A DNA stretch of 64,000 bases from Inquilinus sp042743185 (GTDB lineage: Bacteria > Pseudomonadota > Alphaproteobacteria > DSM-16000 > Inquilinaceae): NCBI RefSeq assembly GCF_042743185.1, contig NZ_JBHYMS010000015.1, positions 62,001 through 126,000 on the forward strand, written 5' to 3'. The position numbers were made by a program, and so were the translations under genes. Of this stretch, positions 9,267-18,047 are shown one piece after another (position 1 is the first letter of the stretch; every line of letters starts with the position of its first letter). The notes beneath the pieces are model-generated. The model was not told the origin of the DNA. It searched no databases and worked only from the letters and a program-made list of their open reading frames with translations.

Positions 9267-10198
9267 CGTCCCAGCACCGCCATCAGCTCGCGCCATTCGC
9301 GCGGGCTGAGGCCGCTCTCCGGCTGGGCCACCGTCTCCCCCGCCAGCATCCGGCGCAGCACGTCGAGGCCGGGCGCCGAGATCGTCGCCGCGTTCATGCG
9401 GTAGTCGCGGAACGCCCGGGCGGCCAGTGGCACCCAGCGTTCCATCGCATCCAGCATCACATCGGCATAGGCCCGGATCTCGTACTGGGCATGGGGGTCG
9501 GCCCGCAGCCTCAGGAAGTGCATGAGGTTGTGCAGGTCGGTCTTCCAGTACCACTGGGTGTAGGTGTTGAGCGTCAGGTTCATCCGCGCCAGCTCGCGCG
9601 CCAGGCCCTGGCGGGACGGATCGACGGGGTCGGCCCCGTCGATCTCCTCGTTCAGCATCCAGGCGTAGTCGCGCCAGCAGCGCTCGGCATCCTCGCGCAG
9701 CAGGTCCAGCACCCGCGACGCCTCCTCCCCCTCCAGCACCTCGGCGCGGCCCTGGCGGTTGCTGCCGGACTGCGCCGCCAGATGCTCCGGCGCCGGCAGG
9801 TAGAACTCCCGGTCCAGGATCGAGTAGCGGGCGGAGTACTCGTTCACATTGGCGGTGCGGTGCCGGATCCACTGCCGGGCCACGAAGATCGGCAGCTTCA
9901 CGTGGTACTTGATCTCGCACATCTCGAAAGGAGTGGTGTGCCAATGCCGCATCAGGTAGCGGATCAGCCCCTCGTCCTCCGACACCTTCTTGGTGCCGCG
10001 GCCGTAGGAGACGCGGGCCGCCTGCACCACCGCCGAATCATCGCCCATGTAGTCGATCACGCGCACGAAGCCGTGGTCGAGCACGGGCAGCGGCTCGAAC
10101 AGGATCTCCTCCAGCGCCGGCACGGTGGCGCGGCGGGTGGCGAAGGTGGCCGAGCGGATCTGGTCCAGCTCGGCACGCTGGTCGGCGGTGATCGTCAT
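9257..10198 (-). CDS. thyX: ThyX, FAD-dependent thymidylate synthase
   Basis: ThyX makes dTMP from dUMP using methylene-tetrahydrofolate and NADPH through a flavin. The 313-aa protein carries the family signature RHR-x7-S as RHRTANVNEYS (about residues 108-118) within WIRHRTANVNEYSARYS. The C-terminal half has the expected helices. The length is at the long end for ThyX, as in other alphaproteobacteria. It stands alone and diverges from the subtilase gene. No thyA was seen in the window. Confidence 0.96.
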   Translation of the reverse strand: MTITADQRAELDQIRSATFATRRATVPALEEILFEPLPVLDHGFVRVIDYMGDDSAVVQAARVSYGRGTKKVSEDEGLIRYLMRHWHTTPFEMCEIKYHVKLPIFVARQWIRHRTANVNEYSARYSILDREFYLPAPEHLAAQSGSNRQGRAEVLEGEEASRVLDLLREDAERCWRDYAWMLNEEIDGADPVDPSRQGLARELARMNLTLNTYTQWYWKTDLHNLMHFLRLRADPHAQYEIRAYADVMLDAMERWVPLAARAFRDYRMNAATISAPGLDVLRRMLAGETVAQPESGLSPREWRELMAVLGRPA

Positions 10199-10386
10199 GG
10201 GTCAGGCTTCTGTCACGGAATTGCTAGATAGTGTAGCCGTGCCAGGCCCTGGGGCCAAGGGCTGGTGCGGCCATGGCAGAAAAAGCCGCCACCACGCACA
10301 TAAGTTTAAGATGATTTCTTCGCAGAACGGCCGCATTTCCCAGCTATGTTCATGCTTTCCCATTTCCATTGCAGGATATTTTCGTC

Positions 10387-12726
10387 ATGCCGGCTCCGAC
10401 CGATCCGCTTTACGCCCAGCAATGGCATCTCACCGGCGCATGGGGCATCAACCTCGGTAATCTCTGGGACGAATATACCGGCGTCGGCGTGGTCGTCGCC
10501 GTGCACGACCAGGGCATCGATTTCGCCCATCCCGACCTGAACGAGAACATCGACACCGCCCACAGCTTCAATGCCTCGACCGGCGGGGCGGGGGGCGCGC
10601 CCATGACCGCGGATGACAACCACGGCACCGCCGTGGCCGGCATCATCGCCGCCGAGCGCAACGGCTCGGGAGTCGTCGGCATCGCCTATGGCGCCACGCT
10701 GCAGTCCTACTACGACCCGCTGTTCTTCAACACGCTGCAGACCGCGGCGGCGAACGCGCGCAACCAGGCCGCGGCCCAGGCGGACGTGCTGAACAACAGC
10801 TGGGGCTTCGGCAACGCCTTCGCCAACGATCCGAACTCCGCCTTCCTCGACAATTTCAGCAGCGCCACATGGGCCGCCGCCCGAACGGCCACCATCAACG
10901 CCGCCGAAAACGGCCGTGACGGGCTCGGCACGATCATCGTCCAGTCCGCCGGCAACCTCTACGCGGGTGGCGACGACACCAACCTGCACAGCTTCCAGAA
11001 CAACCGCTGGACCGTCACCGTCGGTGCCACCAACCAGGACGGCACCATCGCCGACTATTCGACGCCGGGCGCCTCGATCCTGGTCGGGGCGCCGGGCAGC
11101 CCGAGCGCGGGCACCATCGTCACCACCGACCGGGTCGGCGGCAACGGCTATGCCGCGGGCGACTACACCAACAGCTTCAACGGCACCTCGGCCGCGGCGC
11201 CGATGGTCTCCGGCGTCGTCGCCCTGATGCTCGACGCCAATCCGAATCTCGGCTGGCGCGACGTGCAGGAGATCCTGGCCTATACCGCCCGCTCCGCCGC
11301 CCCGGGCGCGACCAGCGACCAGACCAACGGCGCCACCAACTGGAACGGCGGCGGGCTGACGGTCAACCACGACATCGGCTTCGGCCTGGTCGACGCCCAT
11401 GCCGCGGTGCGCCTGGCCGAAAGCTGGAGCGGCACCGCGCACACCAGCGCCAACGAGACCAGCGTCTCCGCCTCGGCCTCGCCCGGCCTCGCCATCCCGG
11501 ATGACGATGAAGGCGGCGTGACCACCAGCCTGACCATCGGCACCGGCATCGAGATCGATAGGGTCGAGGTGACGCTGAACATCAGCCACACCTGGATCGG
11601 CGATCTGCAGATCGTCCTGACGTCGCCCGACGGCACCGACAGCATCCTTCTGAATCGCCCCGGGCTGAGCGAAGACGCCGCCAACGGGTCCAGCCAGGAC
11701 AACATCGCCTTCACATTCGGCACCGTCCAGGACTGGGGCGAAAGCGGCCAGGGGGCCTGGACGCTGACCATCCGCGACCTCGTCAGCGGCGACGTCGGGA
11801 TCCTGAATTCCTGGAGCCTGCGTCTCTACGGCGATGCCGCCGGCGCGAACGACACCTACGTCTATACCGACGAGTTCGCCACCGTCGGCGCCGATGCCGC
11901 GCGTCGGACCCTGGCCGATGGCGGCGGGGTGGACACCATCAACGGGGCAGCCCTGACCGGCGCCGCGCTGATCGATCTCCTCGACGGGACCGCCACCATC
12001 GCGGGCCGCGTCATCGCTTTTGCCGCCGGCACGGCCATCGAGAATGCGATCAGCGGCGACGGCAACGACCAGCTCACCGGCAGCGCGGCCGGCAACGAGC
12101 TGACCGGGGGACGTGGCAACGACCTGCTTCGCGGCGGCGCGGGAGCCGATGTGCTTCGCGGCGGCGCCGGCAGCGACACCGCCAACTATGCCGACAGCGC
12201 GGTCGGGGTCACGGTCAACCTTGCCACCGGCCTCGGCAGCACCGGTACGGCCTTCCAGGACAGGCTGGGCGGGATCGAGAATCTCGTCGGCAGCGCCCAT
12301 GGCGACAATCTCGTCGGCAACTCGCTGGCCAATACGCTGCGGGGCGAGAACGGCAACGACGTGCTCACCGGGGGCGTCGGCCGTGACGAGCTGACCGGCG
12401 GGGCCGGGGCCGACCGATTCGTCTATACCAGCCTGGTGCAGAGCCCGGTCGGGGTGGCCGGCGCCGATCTGATCACCGATTTCAGCCGTGCCCAGGGCGA
12501 CAGGATCGACCTGTCGGCGCTCGACGCCAACACCGGCACCGCCGGCAACCAGGCCTTCGGCTTCATCGGCACGGCCGCGTACGGCCACCATGCCGGCGAG
12601 CTGCGCTATGTCGCGCGCGACGGCGTCACCACCATCGCCGGCGACATCAACGGCGACGGCGTGTCCGACTTCCAGATCCGCCTGACCGGAACGATCGGGC
12701 TGATCGCTGCCGACTTCGTGCTGTGA
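10387..12726 (+). CDS. Secreted subtilisin-like protease with P domain and RTX C-terminus
   Basis: This 779-aa S8 protease has the catalytic triad D41 (VAVHDQGID), H79 (DDNHGTAVAG) and S268 (NGTSAAAPMVSG). A proprotein-convertase P domain follows (about residues 380-485), then RTX nonapeptide repeats (GNDLLRGGAGADVLRGG and others) and a serralysin-type C-terminal domain ending ADFVL. It has no Sec signal, which fits type I secretion through the RTX C-terminus with calcium-dependent folding outside the cell. The ATG at 10387 is preceded by AGGAT; a TTG six codons upstream is less likely. The C-terminal 100 residues closely resemble those of the RTX protein at 45651-47228. Confidence 0.93.
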   Translation: MPAPTDPLYAQQWHLTGAWGINLGNLWDEYTGVGVVVAVHDQGIDFAHPDLNENIDTAHSFNASTGGAGGAPMTADDNHGTAVAGIIAAERNGSGVVGIAYGATLQSYYDPLFFNTLQTAAANARNQAAAQADVLNNSWGFGNAFANDPNSAFLDNFSSATWAAARTATINAAENGRDGLGTIIVQSAGNLYAGGDDTNLHSFQNNRWTVTVGATNQDGTIADYSTPGASILVGAPGSPSAGTIVTTDRVGGNGYAAGDYTNSFNGTSAAAPMVSGVVALMLDANPNLGWRDVQEILAYTARSAAPGATSDQTNGATNWNGGGLTVNHDIGFGLVDAHAAVRLAESWSGTAHTSANETSVSASASPGLAIPDDDEGGVTTSLTIGTGIEIDRVEVTLNISHTWIGDLQIVLTSPDGTDSILLNRPGLSEDAANGSSQDNIAFTFGTVQDWGESGQGAWTLTIRDLVSGDVGILNSWSLRLYGDAAGANDTYVYTDEFATVGADAARRTLADGGGVDTINGAALTGAALIDLLDGTATIAGRVIAFAAGTAIENAISGDGNDQLTGSAAGNELTGGRGNDLLRGGAGADVLRGGAGSDTANYADSAVGVTVNLATGLGSTGTAFQDRLGGIENLVGSAHGDNLVGNSLANTLRGENGNDVLTGGVGRDELTGGAGADRFVYTSLVQSPVGVAGADLITDFSRAQGDRIDLSALDANTGTAGNQAFGFIGTAAYGHHAGELRYVARDGVTTIAGDINGDGVSDFQIRLTGTIGLIAADFVL

Positions 12727-12760
12727 CCGGCCTCTCGCCCCTTCCATCCGCGGCCGCAAA

Positions 12761-13060
12761 TCCCTATCTTAGGGATGTCGGGCAACCGACTATGACGATA
12801 AACGCCTTTTGGAATAGACGCTGCGGACCCGGGGGCGGTACCCGGCGCCTCCACCAGATCTCCGGTGTTGGACGGAGTGCGGGGGCGAAACAGGATCGAC
12901 GCGTGTAGTAAAGGGAAGGTTTTCGTCCGGCATGGTTCCGCCGTTATCGGGCCATTGCAATAGTTGCCAACGACAACTTTGCTGAGGTTCGCGCGGCTGC
13001 GTAAGCAGCTAAGCGTCCTCTCTCAATCCCTCGGCGGTTAGCCCCGTCGAGGTGGGGTCA
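12761..13060 (+). ncRNA. ssrA: tmRNA, circularly permuted two-piece form
   Basis: tmRNA rescues stalled ribosomes and tags the product. The gene order is permuted as in alphaproteobacteria. The acceptor piece comes first: T-arm and acceptor strand ending GCGCCTCCACCA, with CCA at 12854-12856. A 24-base spacer (12857-12880) containing a CTCCG/CGGAG hairpin follows. The coding piece begins GGGGGCGAAACAGGATCGAC at 12881; its GGGGGC pairs with GCCTCC of the acceptor piece. The tag frame runs 12966-13004 and encodes ANDNFAEVRAAA then TAA. A 9-bp stem (13029-13052) whose loop can pair with the following GGGGTC suggests a pseudoknot. The outer ends are approximate. Confidence 0.95.
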
Positions 13061-13183
13061 GGGGCACCCAGCAACAGAACGCCCCGCTTCATCCCCGAAT
13101 CTCGGCCCGGAATGTCGGACATGAGCGGCTGTCTGCCGCGCGTCTCCCTTTTCATCCCGCCGGCCCCGGTCTAGTGTGATCGG

Positions 13184-13675
13184 ATGGACGACGAACTTCG
13201 ATATGACCGCATGGTCGAATCCGCCCTCAGGGGCGTGGTCAGGGAAGCTTTGGCCAGCGTGGCCGAGAAGGGGCTGCCGGGTGATCATCATTTCTACCTG
13301 ACCTTTGTGACCAATCATAAGGGGGTCGCGATTCCGGAGTACCTGCGGCAGAAATACCCGCAGGAGATGACCATCGTCCTGCAGCACCAGTTCTTCGGGC
13401 TCGAGGTCTGCGAGGACCGGTTCTCGGTCTCGCTCAGCTTCTCCAGCAAGACCGAGCGCCTGGTGATCCCGCTGGCCGCGATCACCACCTTCGCCGACCC
13501 GTCGGTCAATTTCGCCCTGCAGTTCCAATCCGCCAAGGAAGGCGCGGAGGACGAGGAGTCCGAAGCTGCCGAGGCCCCGGACGCGCCGGACGAAACCGCC
13601 GCCAAGGCCCCGGCCGGGGCCGCGCCGGCCGACGGCGCCAAGGTCGTGGCGCTGGACGCGTTCCGGAAGAAGTAG
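13184..13675 (+). CDS. sspB: SspB, ClpXP adaptor for ssrA-tagged proteins (alpha type)
   Basis: SspB binds the ssrA degradation tag and tethers the tagged substrate to ClpXP. The 163-aa protein has the SspB fold region at about residues 10-110 (FYLTFVTNHKGV, then PQEMTIVLQHQFFGLEV), an Ala/Pro/Glu-rich flexible linker and a short C-terminal motif VVALDAFRKK that resembles the ClpX-docking peptide. The core belongs to the alphaproteobacterial SspB type. It lies about 120 bp downstream of the ssrA coding piece in the same direction, so the tag RNA and its adaptor are neighbours. Confidence 0.92.
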   Translation: MDDELRYDRMVESALRGVVREALASVAEKGLPGDHHFYLTFVTNHKGVAIPEYLRQKYPQEMTIVLQHQFFGLEVCEDRFSVSLSFSSKTERLVIPLAAITTFADPSVNFALQFQSAKEGAEDEESEAAEAPDAPDETAAKAPAGAAPADGAKVVALDAFRKK

Positions 13676-13684
13676 ACGGATCAC

Positions 13685-13768
13685 CCGTAGGTTGGGTTCG
13701 CGTCGCGAACCCAACATCTCACCACAATCCCCTCTGTTGGGTTCGCCTGCCGCGAACCCAACCTACGG
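13685..13768. repeat. Double palindromic repeat, family A (CCGTAGGTTGGGTTCGC)
   Basis: The element starts CCGTAGGTTGGGTTCGCG and ends with the complement GCGAACCCAACCTACGG. It contains two adjacent hairpins: GTTGGGTTCGCG with GCGAACCCAAC on the left, and GTTGGGTTCGC with GCGAACCCAAC on the right, separated by about 20 bases. The same arms form the single palindrome at 18010-18046. Both copies fill the gap between convergent genes (here sspB and the COQ9-like gene), so a REP-like role in ending or stabilising transcripts is possible. Confidence 0.85.
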
Positions 13769-13770
13769 CG

Positions 13771-14448
13771 TTACGGCGCCGCCGCTCCCCGCCCCTCGCG
13801 CAGCCGGGCAGCCAGCCGGAACGGCGCCTCGGCCAGGTCGCCGAGCCGCTTCAGCCCGGAGATCTGGCGGCCGAAGGCCAGCACCTCGCCGATCCGGCGC
13901 TCGAGGAAGGCGCGCGTGATCTCCTGCCCCTCCGACCGGTCGTCGAGCCAGACCAGCAGGGTCGAGGCGTAGACCCCGGCCAGCAGCCCGCGCTTGGAGT
14001 AGTAGTTGATGTCGGTCGAGCGGTCGCCCGCCGCCCGCCACATCGCGTCGACGGTGCGGTGCAACTGGCGCAGGGCCCGGCGCGACAGCGGGCGCAGCGC
14101 CCGCCGCGCCAGGTCGCGGCGGATCGCGTCGCGGTACGGCAGCAGGATATCGAGCCGCGCCAGCACCGCCTGGGCGATCTTCTCGCGCACCCGCAGGCTC
14201 TCGAAGGCCTCGCCCTCCTCCGCCAGCCGCTCCAGCATCGCCCGGTCGGCCCAGCCGTGCAGATGGTCCGCCAGCTCCGCGATCCCGCCCGGGATCAGGA
14301 CGGCGACGTCGTCGAGGCCGAACCCCGCATCCTCGGCACCCAGGCGCAGCGCCTGCCGGGTCCAGCCATCGAAGGCGACATGCGGCAGCACCGCCAGCAG
14401 CAGGGCGTCGCGCTCCGCCGTCCGGTCGCTGGTCATCGGGTCGGTCAT
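13771..14448 (-). CDS. COQ9 family protein (ubiquinone biosynthesis)
   Basis: COQ9 is a lipid-binding protein with a TetR-like fold that presents ubiquinone intermediates to the COQ7 hydroxylase. The 225-aa product shows the family core: an N-terminal helical part (ALLLAVLPHVAFDGWTRQAL), the central HRTVDAMWRAAGDRSTDINYY region and LLAGVYASTLLVWLDD, the lipid-binding segment. The ATG at 14448 is preceded by GAGGGA; a TTG overlapping the def stop codon is a poorer candidate. It lies 11 bp after def in the same direction and probably shares its transcript. The 3' end abuts the double palindromic repeat. Confidence 0.85.
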   Translation of the reverse strand: MTDPMTSDRTAERDALLLAVLPHVAFDGWTRQALRLGAEDAGFGLDDVAVLIPGGIAELADHLHGWADRAMLERLAEEGEAFESLRVREKIAQAVLARLDILLPYRDAIRRDLARRALRPLSRRALRQLHRTVDAMWRAAGDRSTDINYYSKRGLLAGVYASTLLVWLDDRSEGQEITRAFLERRIGEVLAFGRQISGLKRLGDLAEAPFRLAARLREGRGAAAP

Positions 14449-14459
14449 GATTGCTTCCC

Positions 14460-14993
14460 TCAAGCTCTGTCGGCGAGATGGCGGGCCTCGGCGTCGACCG
14501 CGAGATCATTCAGGTCGCGCAGCCGATCGAGATACAGCACGCCGTCGAGATGATCGACCTCATGCTGCACCACGCGGGCGTGCAGCCCCTCGGCCTCGCA
14601 TTCGATCGGCTTGCCGTCGAGGCCGAGGCCGCGATAGCCGATCCGGCGCCAGCGGGGCACCAGCCCCCGGAAGCCCGGGATCGACAGGCAGCCCTCCATG
14701 CCGAGCGCCTTGTCGTCGCCCAGCGGCACGATCTCCGGATTGATCAGCACGGTCGGTCCTTCCGGCGCCGGCGGCTCGCCCTCCTCCTGCCGTCCGGGCG
14801 GCACCTCGAACACGATCAGCCGCAGCGGACGGTATATCTGCGGCGCCGCCAGGCCGATGCCCGGCGCATCCCGCATGGTCTCGATCATGTCGGCGGCCAG
14901 CCGGGCGATCTCCGGGTCGCCCGGATCCGCCACCGGGTCGGCGATTCGGCGCAGCACGGGATGGCCCATGCCGACGATCTTCAACAGAGTCAC
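14460..14993 (-). CDS. def: Peptide deformylase
   Basis: This enzyme removes the formyl group from the N-terminal methionine of new proteins. The 177-aa protein holds all three motifs: GIGLAAPQ, EGCLS and HEVDH, which supply the Gln, Cys and two His of the metal-binding active site. The start is a GTG at 14993 (VTLLKIVGMGHPVLRRIADP) preceded by GGGAGACGGGATC. It heads a probable two-gene unit with the COQ9-like gene and diverges from rpsU, another translation gene. Confidence 0.95.
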   Translation of the reverse strand: MTLLKIVGMGHPVLRRIADPVADPGDPEIARLAADMIETMRDAPGIGLAAPQIYRPLRLIVFEVPPGRQEEGEPPAPEGPTVLINPEIVPLGDDKALGMEGCLSIPGFRGLVPRWRRIGYRGLGLDGKPIECEAEGLHARVVQHEVDHLDGVLYLDRLRDLNDLAVDAEARHLADRA

Positions 14994-15124
14994 GATCCCG
15001 TCTCCCGGCAGATGGCCAAATCTGATTTGCCCTGACTTGGCAAGAAAAAAGTCGCGTGATACAAGACACGCCCCAGTGAGACCTGCACCGGGATCCCCGG
15101 CTGTGAAAGGAGCGATGGCAGAAC

Positions 15125-15328
15125 GTGCAAGTCCATGTCCGTGACAACAACGTCGACCAGGCGCTGCGTGCGCTGAAGAAGAAGATGCAGCGCGAAGGCA
15201 TCTTCCGGGAGATGAAGCTTCGTCGCAACTATGAGAAGCCGTCCGAGAAGCGCGCCCGCGAGCAGGCCGAGGCCGTGCGCCGCGCCCGCAAGATGCTGCG
15301 CAAGCGGCTCGAGCGCGAAGGCTTCTGA
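15125..15328 (+). CDS. rpsU: 30S ribosomal protein S21
   Basis: This small basic protein of the 30S platform helps initiation. The 67-aa sequence (QVHVRDNNVDQALRALKKKM ... ERREGF-like basic C-terminus) matches the family in length and composition. The start is a GTG with AAAGGAG about 12 bases upstream; a nearby ATG at 15115 is in another frame. It diverges from def and is followed by a good intrinsic terminator, so it is probably monocistronic. Confidence 0.95.
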   Translation: MQVHVRDNNVDQALRALKKKMQREGIFREMKLRRNYEKPSEKRAREQAEAVRRARKMLRKRLEREGF

Positions 15329-15376
15329 CGGCACCTGGACCGCGGCCCGCCGCGGACGACAGAACGGATGGACCAC

Positions 15377-15407
15377 ACCGCCGGAGGCAATGCCTCGCGG
15401 CGGTTTT
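15377..15407 (+). terminator. Intrinsic terminator after rpsU
   Basis: A GC-rich hairpin is made of ACCGCCGGAGGC and GCCTCGCGGCGGT (12 pairs with one bulged G, loop AAT) and is followed directly by TTTTG. It lies about 50 bp after the rpsU stop codon. This is the clearest Rho-independent terminator in the window. Confidence 0.8.
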
Positions 15408-15466
15408 GTCATTGGCGGCGCATGAGTGCCGCCCTTTCACCGCGCCCGCCACGGGCCGAGCCGAGG

Positions 15467-16714
15467 TTACGGCACCGGAACCAGCTTGAAATCCACCGGC
15501 TTCCCGACCGGGACCGTCGCGTCGGGATCCAGCTTGCCCGTCAAGATGTCGCGGCGGAACACGGAAAAGCCGTCGCTGTCCTGGTTGCCGACGATCAGCC
15601 ACCGGCCGCTCGGATCGATCAGGAATTCGCGCGGCGTCCTGCCGAGGCTCGGCTGGCGGCCGACCAGCCTCAGGCGCCCGCTGTCGGCGTCCACCGCATA
15701 GATCACGATCTCGTTCGCGTCGCCGCGATTGCTCGCATACAGGAACCGGCCGTCCGGCGACAGATGGAGAGCCGCGGCGCCCACCTTGCCCTTGAAGCCG
15801 GGTTCCGACATCGGCACGGTCTCGATATGCGCGAGGCGCCCGTCGCGATAGCCGTATACGCCGATTGACGCGTTCAGCTCGTTCGTCACATAGGCGAAGC
15901 GGCCGTTCGCGCTGAACACCAGATGGCGCGGGCCGGACCCCGCCGGCACCGGCGTATCGCGCGGATCGGCGGGAGTGAAGATCCGGCGGCCGCCATCCGG
16001 CGTGTAGCGGTACTCGAAGATCCGGTCCGCACCGAGATCCTGCACGAACAGGTACCGGCCGTCGGGCGAGAACACGGTCGAGTGCACATGCGCCCCGTCC
16101 TGCCGCCCCCTCACCGGGCCCGTGCCCTGGTGATGGACGGTCTGCACGGCAGCGCCGACCCGGCCGTCGGCCGCGAGCGGAAACACCGAGAAGCTGCCGC
16201 CGGGGTCCGAGGCGACCGAGTAGTTCGCGGCGACGAGATATCTGCCGTCGGGCGAGAGGCTCAGATAGCAGGGGTCGTTTCCTTCCGCCGACACGCGGTT
16301 CAGGAAGGTCAGCGTGCCCGTCTCCGCGTCGAATCCGAACGCGCTGATGCCGCCACGCCGGCTCGCAGGGCCGCTGTCGCCCGGCAGCTCGTTGACGGCG
16401 TAGACGATGCGGCCGTCCCGGCTCGGCACGAGATAGGACGGGTTCTCCGTCTTCGCCGACGAGACCGGCGTGACGCTGCCGGCGCTGCTGTCGAAGCGAT
16501 AGACGTGGATGCCCTCGCTGCCGCCGCCCGTGTAGGTGCCGACGAGCAGGTTGTAGACGCCGCCGCCGGCGGGCGCGCCCGGTCCCTGAGTGCATGCGTT
16601 CACGGCGACAACCGACAGGATGAGGGAGAATCGCTTGATCCAGCGGCCCAGCTTAGGCGGAAACGGGCGCAGGTCGCCTGCGGATTGTGGAATGCGGTCG
16701 CGTTCGGACGTCAT
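15467..16714 (-). CDS. Lactonase-type seven-bladed propeller lipoprotein
   Basis: This 415-aa protein of the lactonase/6-phosphogluconolactonase-like propeller family (YbhE/Pgl type) has recurring blade sequences such as LSPDGRYLVAANY, FSPDGRYLFVQDLG and LSPDGRFLYASNRG. The N-terminus has a basic stretch and a hydrophobic segment ending VAVNAC (Cys 41), a plausible lipobox, so it may be anchored in the cell envelope rather than cytoplasmic. The ATG at 16714 has GAGGAG about 10 bases upstream. Extracytoplasmic location argues against the classical pentose-phosphate role, and the substrate is unknown. It diverges from ald. Confidence 0.85.
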   Translation of the reverse strand: MTSERDRIPQSAGDLRPFPPKLGRWIKRFSLILSVVAVNACTQGPGAPAGGGVYNLLVGTYTGGGSEGIHVYRFDSSAGSVTPVSSAKTENPSYLVPSRDGRIVYAVNELPGDSGPASRRGGISAFGFDAETGTLTFLNRVSAEGNDPCYLSLSPDGRYLVAANYSVASDPGGSFSVFPLAADGRVGAAVQTVHHQGTGPVRGRQDGAHVHSTVFSPDGRYLFVQDLGADRIFEYRYTPDGGRRIFTPADPRDTPVPAGSGPRHLVFSANGRFAYVTNELNASIGVYGYRDGRLAHIETVPMSEPGFKGKVGAAALHLSPDGRFLYASNRGDANEIVIYAVDADSGRLRLVGRQPSLGRTPREFLIDPSGRWLIVGNQDSDGFSVFRRDILTGKLDPDATVPVGKPVDFKLVPVP

Positions 16715-16876
16715 TCGGGCTGTCTCCTCTCCGGTTGGAGTGTCTCCGCGAAGATAGATGCTGCCGGCGTTTCGACCTGCGCCAGCACACATGATGTCAT
16801 TCTCCGCACGGCTGATGTAGGAATCGTGCAGGCGCCGCCCGCAGGGCGGCCGCCGACAACGAAACCCGGGGGAAAC

Positions 16877-17998
16877 ATGCTCATCGGCGTGCCGAAGGAA
16901 ATCAAAACCCACGAGTACCGTGTCGGCCTGACCCCGAGCTCCGTCCGCGAGCTGGTCCATCACGGTCACAGCGTCATCGTCGAAACCGGTGCCGGCGCCG
17001 GGATCGATTTCGGCGACGACCGGTACCGCGCCGCGGGGGCGGAGATCGTGCCCTCCGCCCAGGAGATCTTCGACCGCGCCGACATGGTGGTGAAGGTCAA
17101 GGAGCCGCAGCCGGACGAGTGCCGCATGCTGCGCCGTGGCCAAGTGCTGTTCACCTATCTGCATCTGGCGCCCGACCCGCGCCAGACCGAGCTCTTGATG
17201 AAGTCGGGCTCGGTGGCCATCGCCTACGAGACCGTCACCGATTCCCGCGGCGGCCTGCCGCTGCTGGCGCCGATGAGCGAGGTGGCCGGCCGCATGTCGA
17301 TCCAGTGCGGCGCCCATTGCCTGGAGAAGATCCAGGGCGGCCGCGGCATGCTGCTGGGCGGCGTGCCCGGCGTGCCGGCGGCCAAGGTCGTCGTGCTGGG
17401 CGGCGGCGTGGTCGGCACCAATGCCGCGCGCATGGCGATGGGCCTGGAGGCCAGCGTCACCGTGATCGACAAGTCGCTGCAGCGGCTGAAGGAGCTGGAC
17501 CTGCAGTTCGGGGCGGAGCTGAACACGGTCTACTCCACCGTCGACGCGATCGAGGAATACGTCACCGGGGCCGACCTGGTGATCGGCGCGGTGCTGGTGC
17601 CGGGCGCGGCGGCGCCGCGGCTGGTGACGCGCGCCATGATCGCGAAGATGAAGCCCGGCTCGGTCGTGGTCGACGTCGCCATCGACCAGGGCGGCTGCTT
17701 CGAGACCTCGAAGCCGACCACCCATGACGACCCGACCTATGTGGTCGACGGCGTGGTGCATTACTGCGTCGCCAACATGCCGGGCGGCGTGGCGCGGACC
17801 TCGACCGTGGCGCTGAACAACGCCACCCTGCCCTTCGCCCTGGCGCTGGCCGACAAGGGCTATCGCCGCGCCTGCCTCGACGACCCGCATCTGCGCGAGG
17901 GGCTGAACGTCCATTCCGGCCAGATCACCAACAAACCGGTGGCCGAGGCGCTGGGCCTGAACTACGTGCCGACCGAGGTGGTGCTGCGCACCGCGTGA
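16877..17998 (+). CDS. ald: Alanine dehydrogenase
   Basis: This NAD-dependent enzyme interconverts L-alanine and pyruvate plus ammonium. The 373-aa protein begins MLIGVPKEIKTHEYRVGLTP, the usual Ald N-terminus. It has the Rossmann glycine motif VVLGGGVVGTNAA near residues 173-185 and the conserved segment VDVAIDQGGCFETS. The length is standard. The ATG follows CCGGGGGAAAC. It stands alone and ends at the palindromic repeat shared with the convergent dehydrogenase gene. Confidence 0.96.
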   Translation: MLIGVPKEIKTHEYRVGLTPSSVRELVHHGHSVIVETGAGAGIDFGDDRYRAAGAEIVPSAQEIFDRADMVVKVKEPQPDECRMLRRGQVLFTYLHLAPDPRQTELLMKSGSVAIAYETVTDSRGGLPLLAPMSEVAGRMSIQCGAHCLEKIQGGRGMLLGGVPGVPAAKVVVLGGGVVGTNAARMAMGLEASVTVIDKSLQRLKELDLQFGAELNTVYSTVDAIEEYVTGADLVIGAVLVPGAAAPRLVTRAMIAKMKPGSVVVDVAIDQGGCFETSKPTTHDDPTYVVDGVVHYCVANMPGGVARTSTVALNNATLPFALALADKGYRRACLDDPHLREGLNVHSGQITNKPVAEALGLNYVPTEVVLRTA

Positions 17999-18009
17999 AG
18001 AGCTAAACT

Positions 18010-18046
18010 CCGTAGGTTGGGTTCGCCTGGCGAACCCAACCTACGG
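18010..18046. repeat. Perfect 37-bp palindrome, family A
   Basis: CCGTAGGTTGGGTTCGCC is followed by one base and then its exact complement. It is the single-hairpin version of the element at 13685-13768. It fills the gap between ald and the convergent iron-type dehydrogenase gene and stops one base from the latter's stop codon. It lacks a T run. Confidence 0.85.
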
Positions 18047-18047
18047 C

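Noticed and set aside
10306..12759. An 817-codon minus-strand frame opposite the subtilase gene
   Set aside because: It is an antisense shadow; the subtilase triad, P domain and RTX repeats on the plus strand are unambiguous.
12815..12856. A T-arm and CCA end suggesting a tRNA gene
   Set aside because: No anticodon or D arm precedes it; it is the acceptor piece of the permuted tmRNA.
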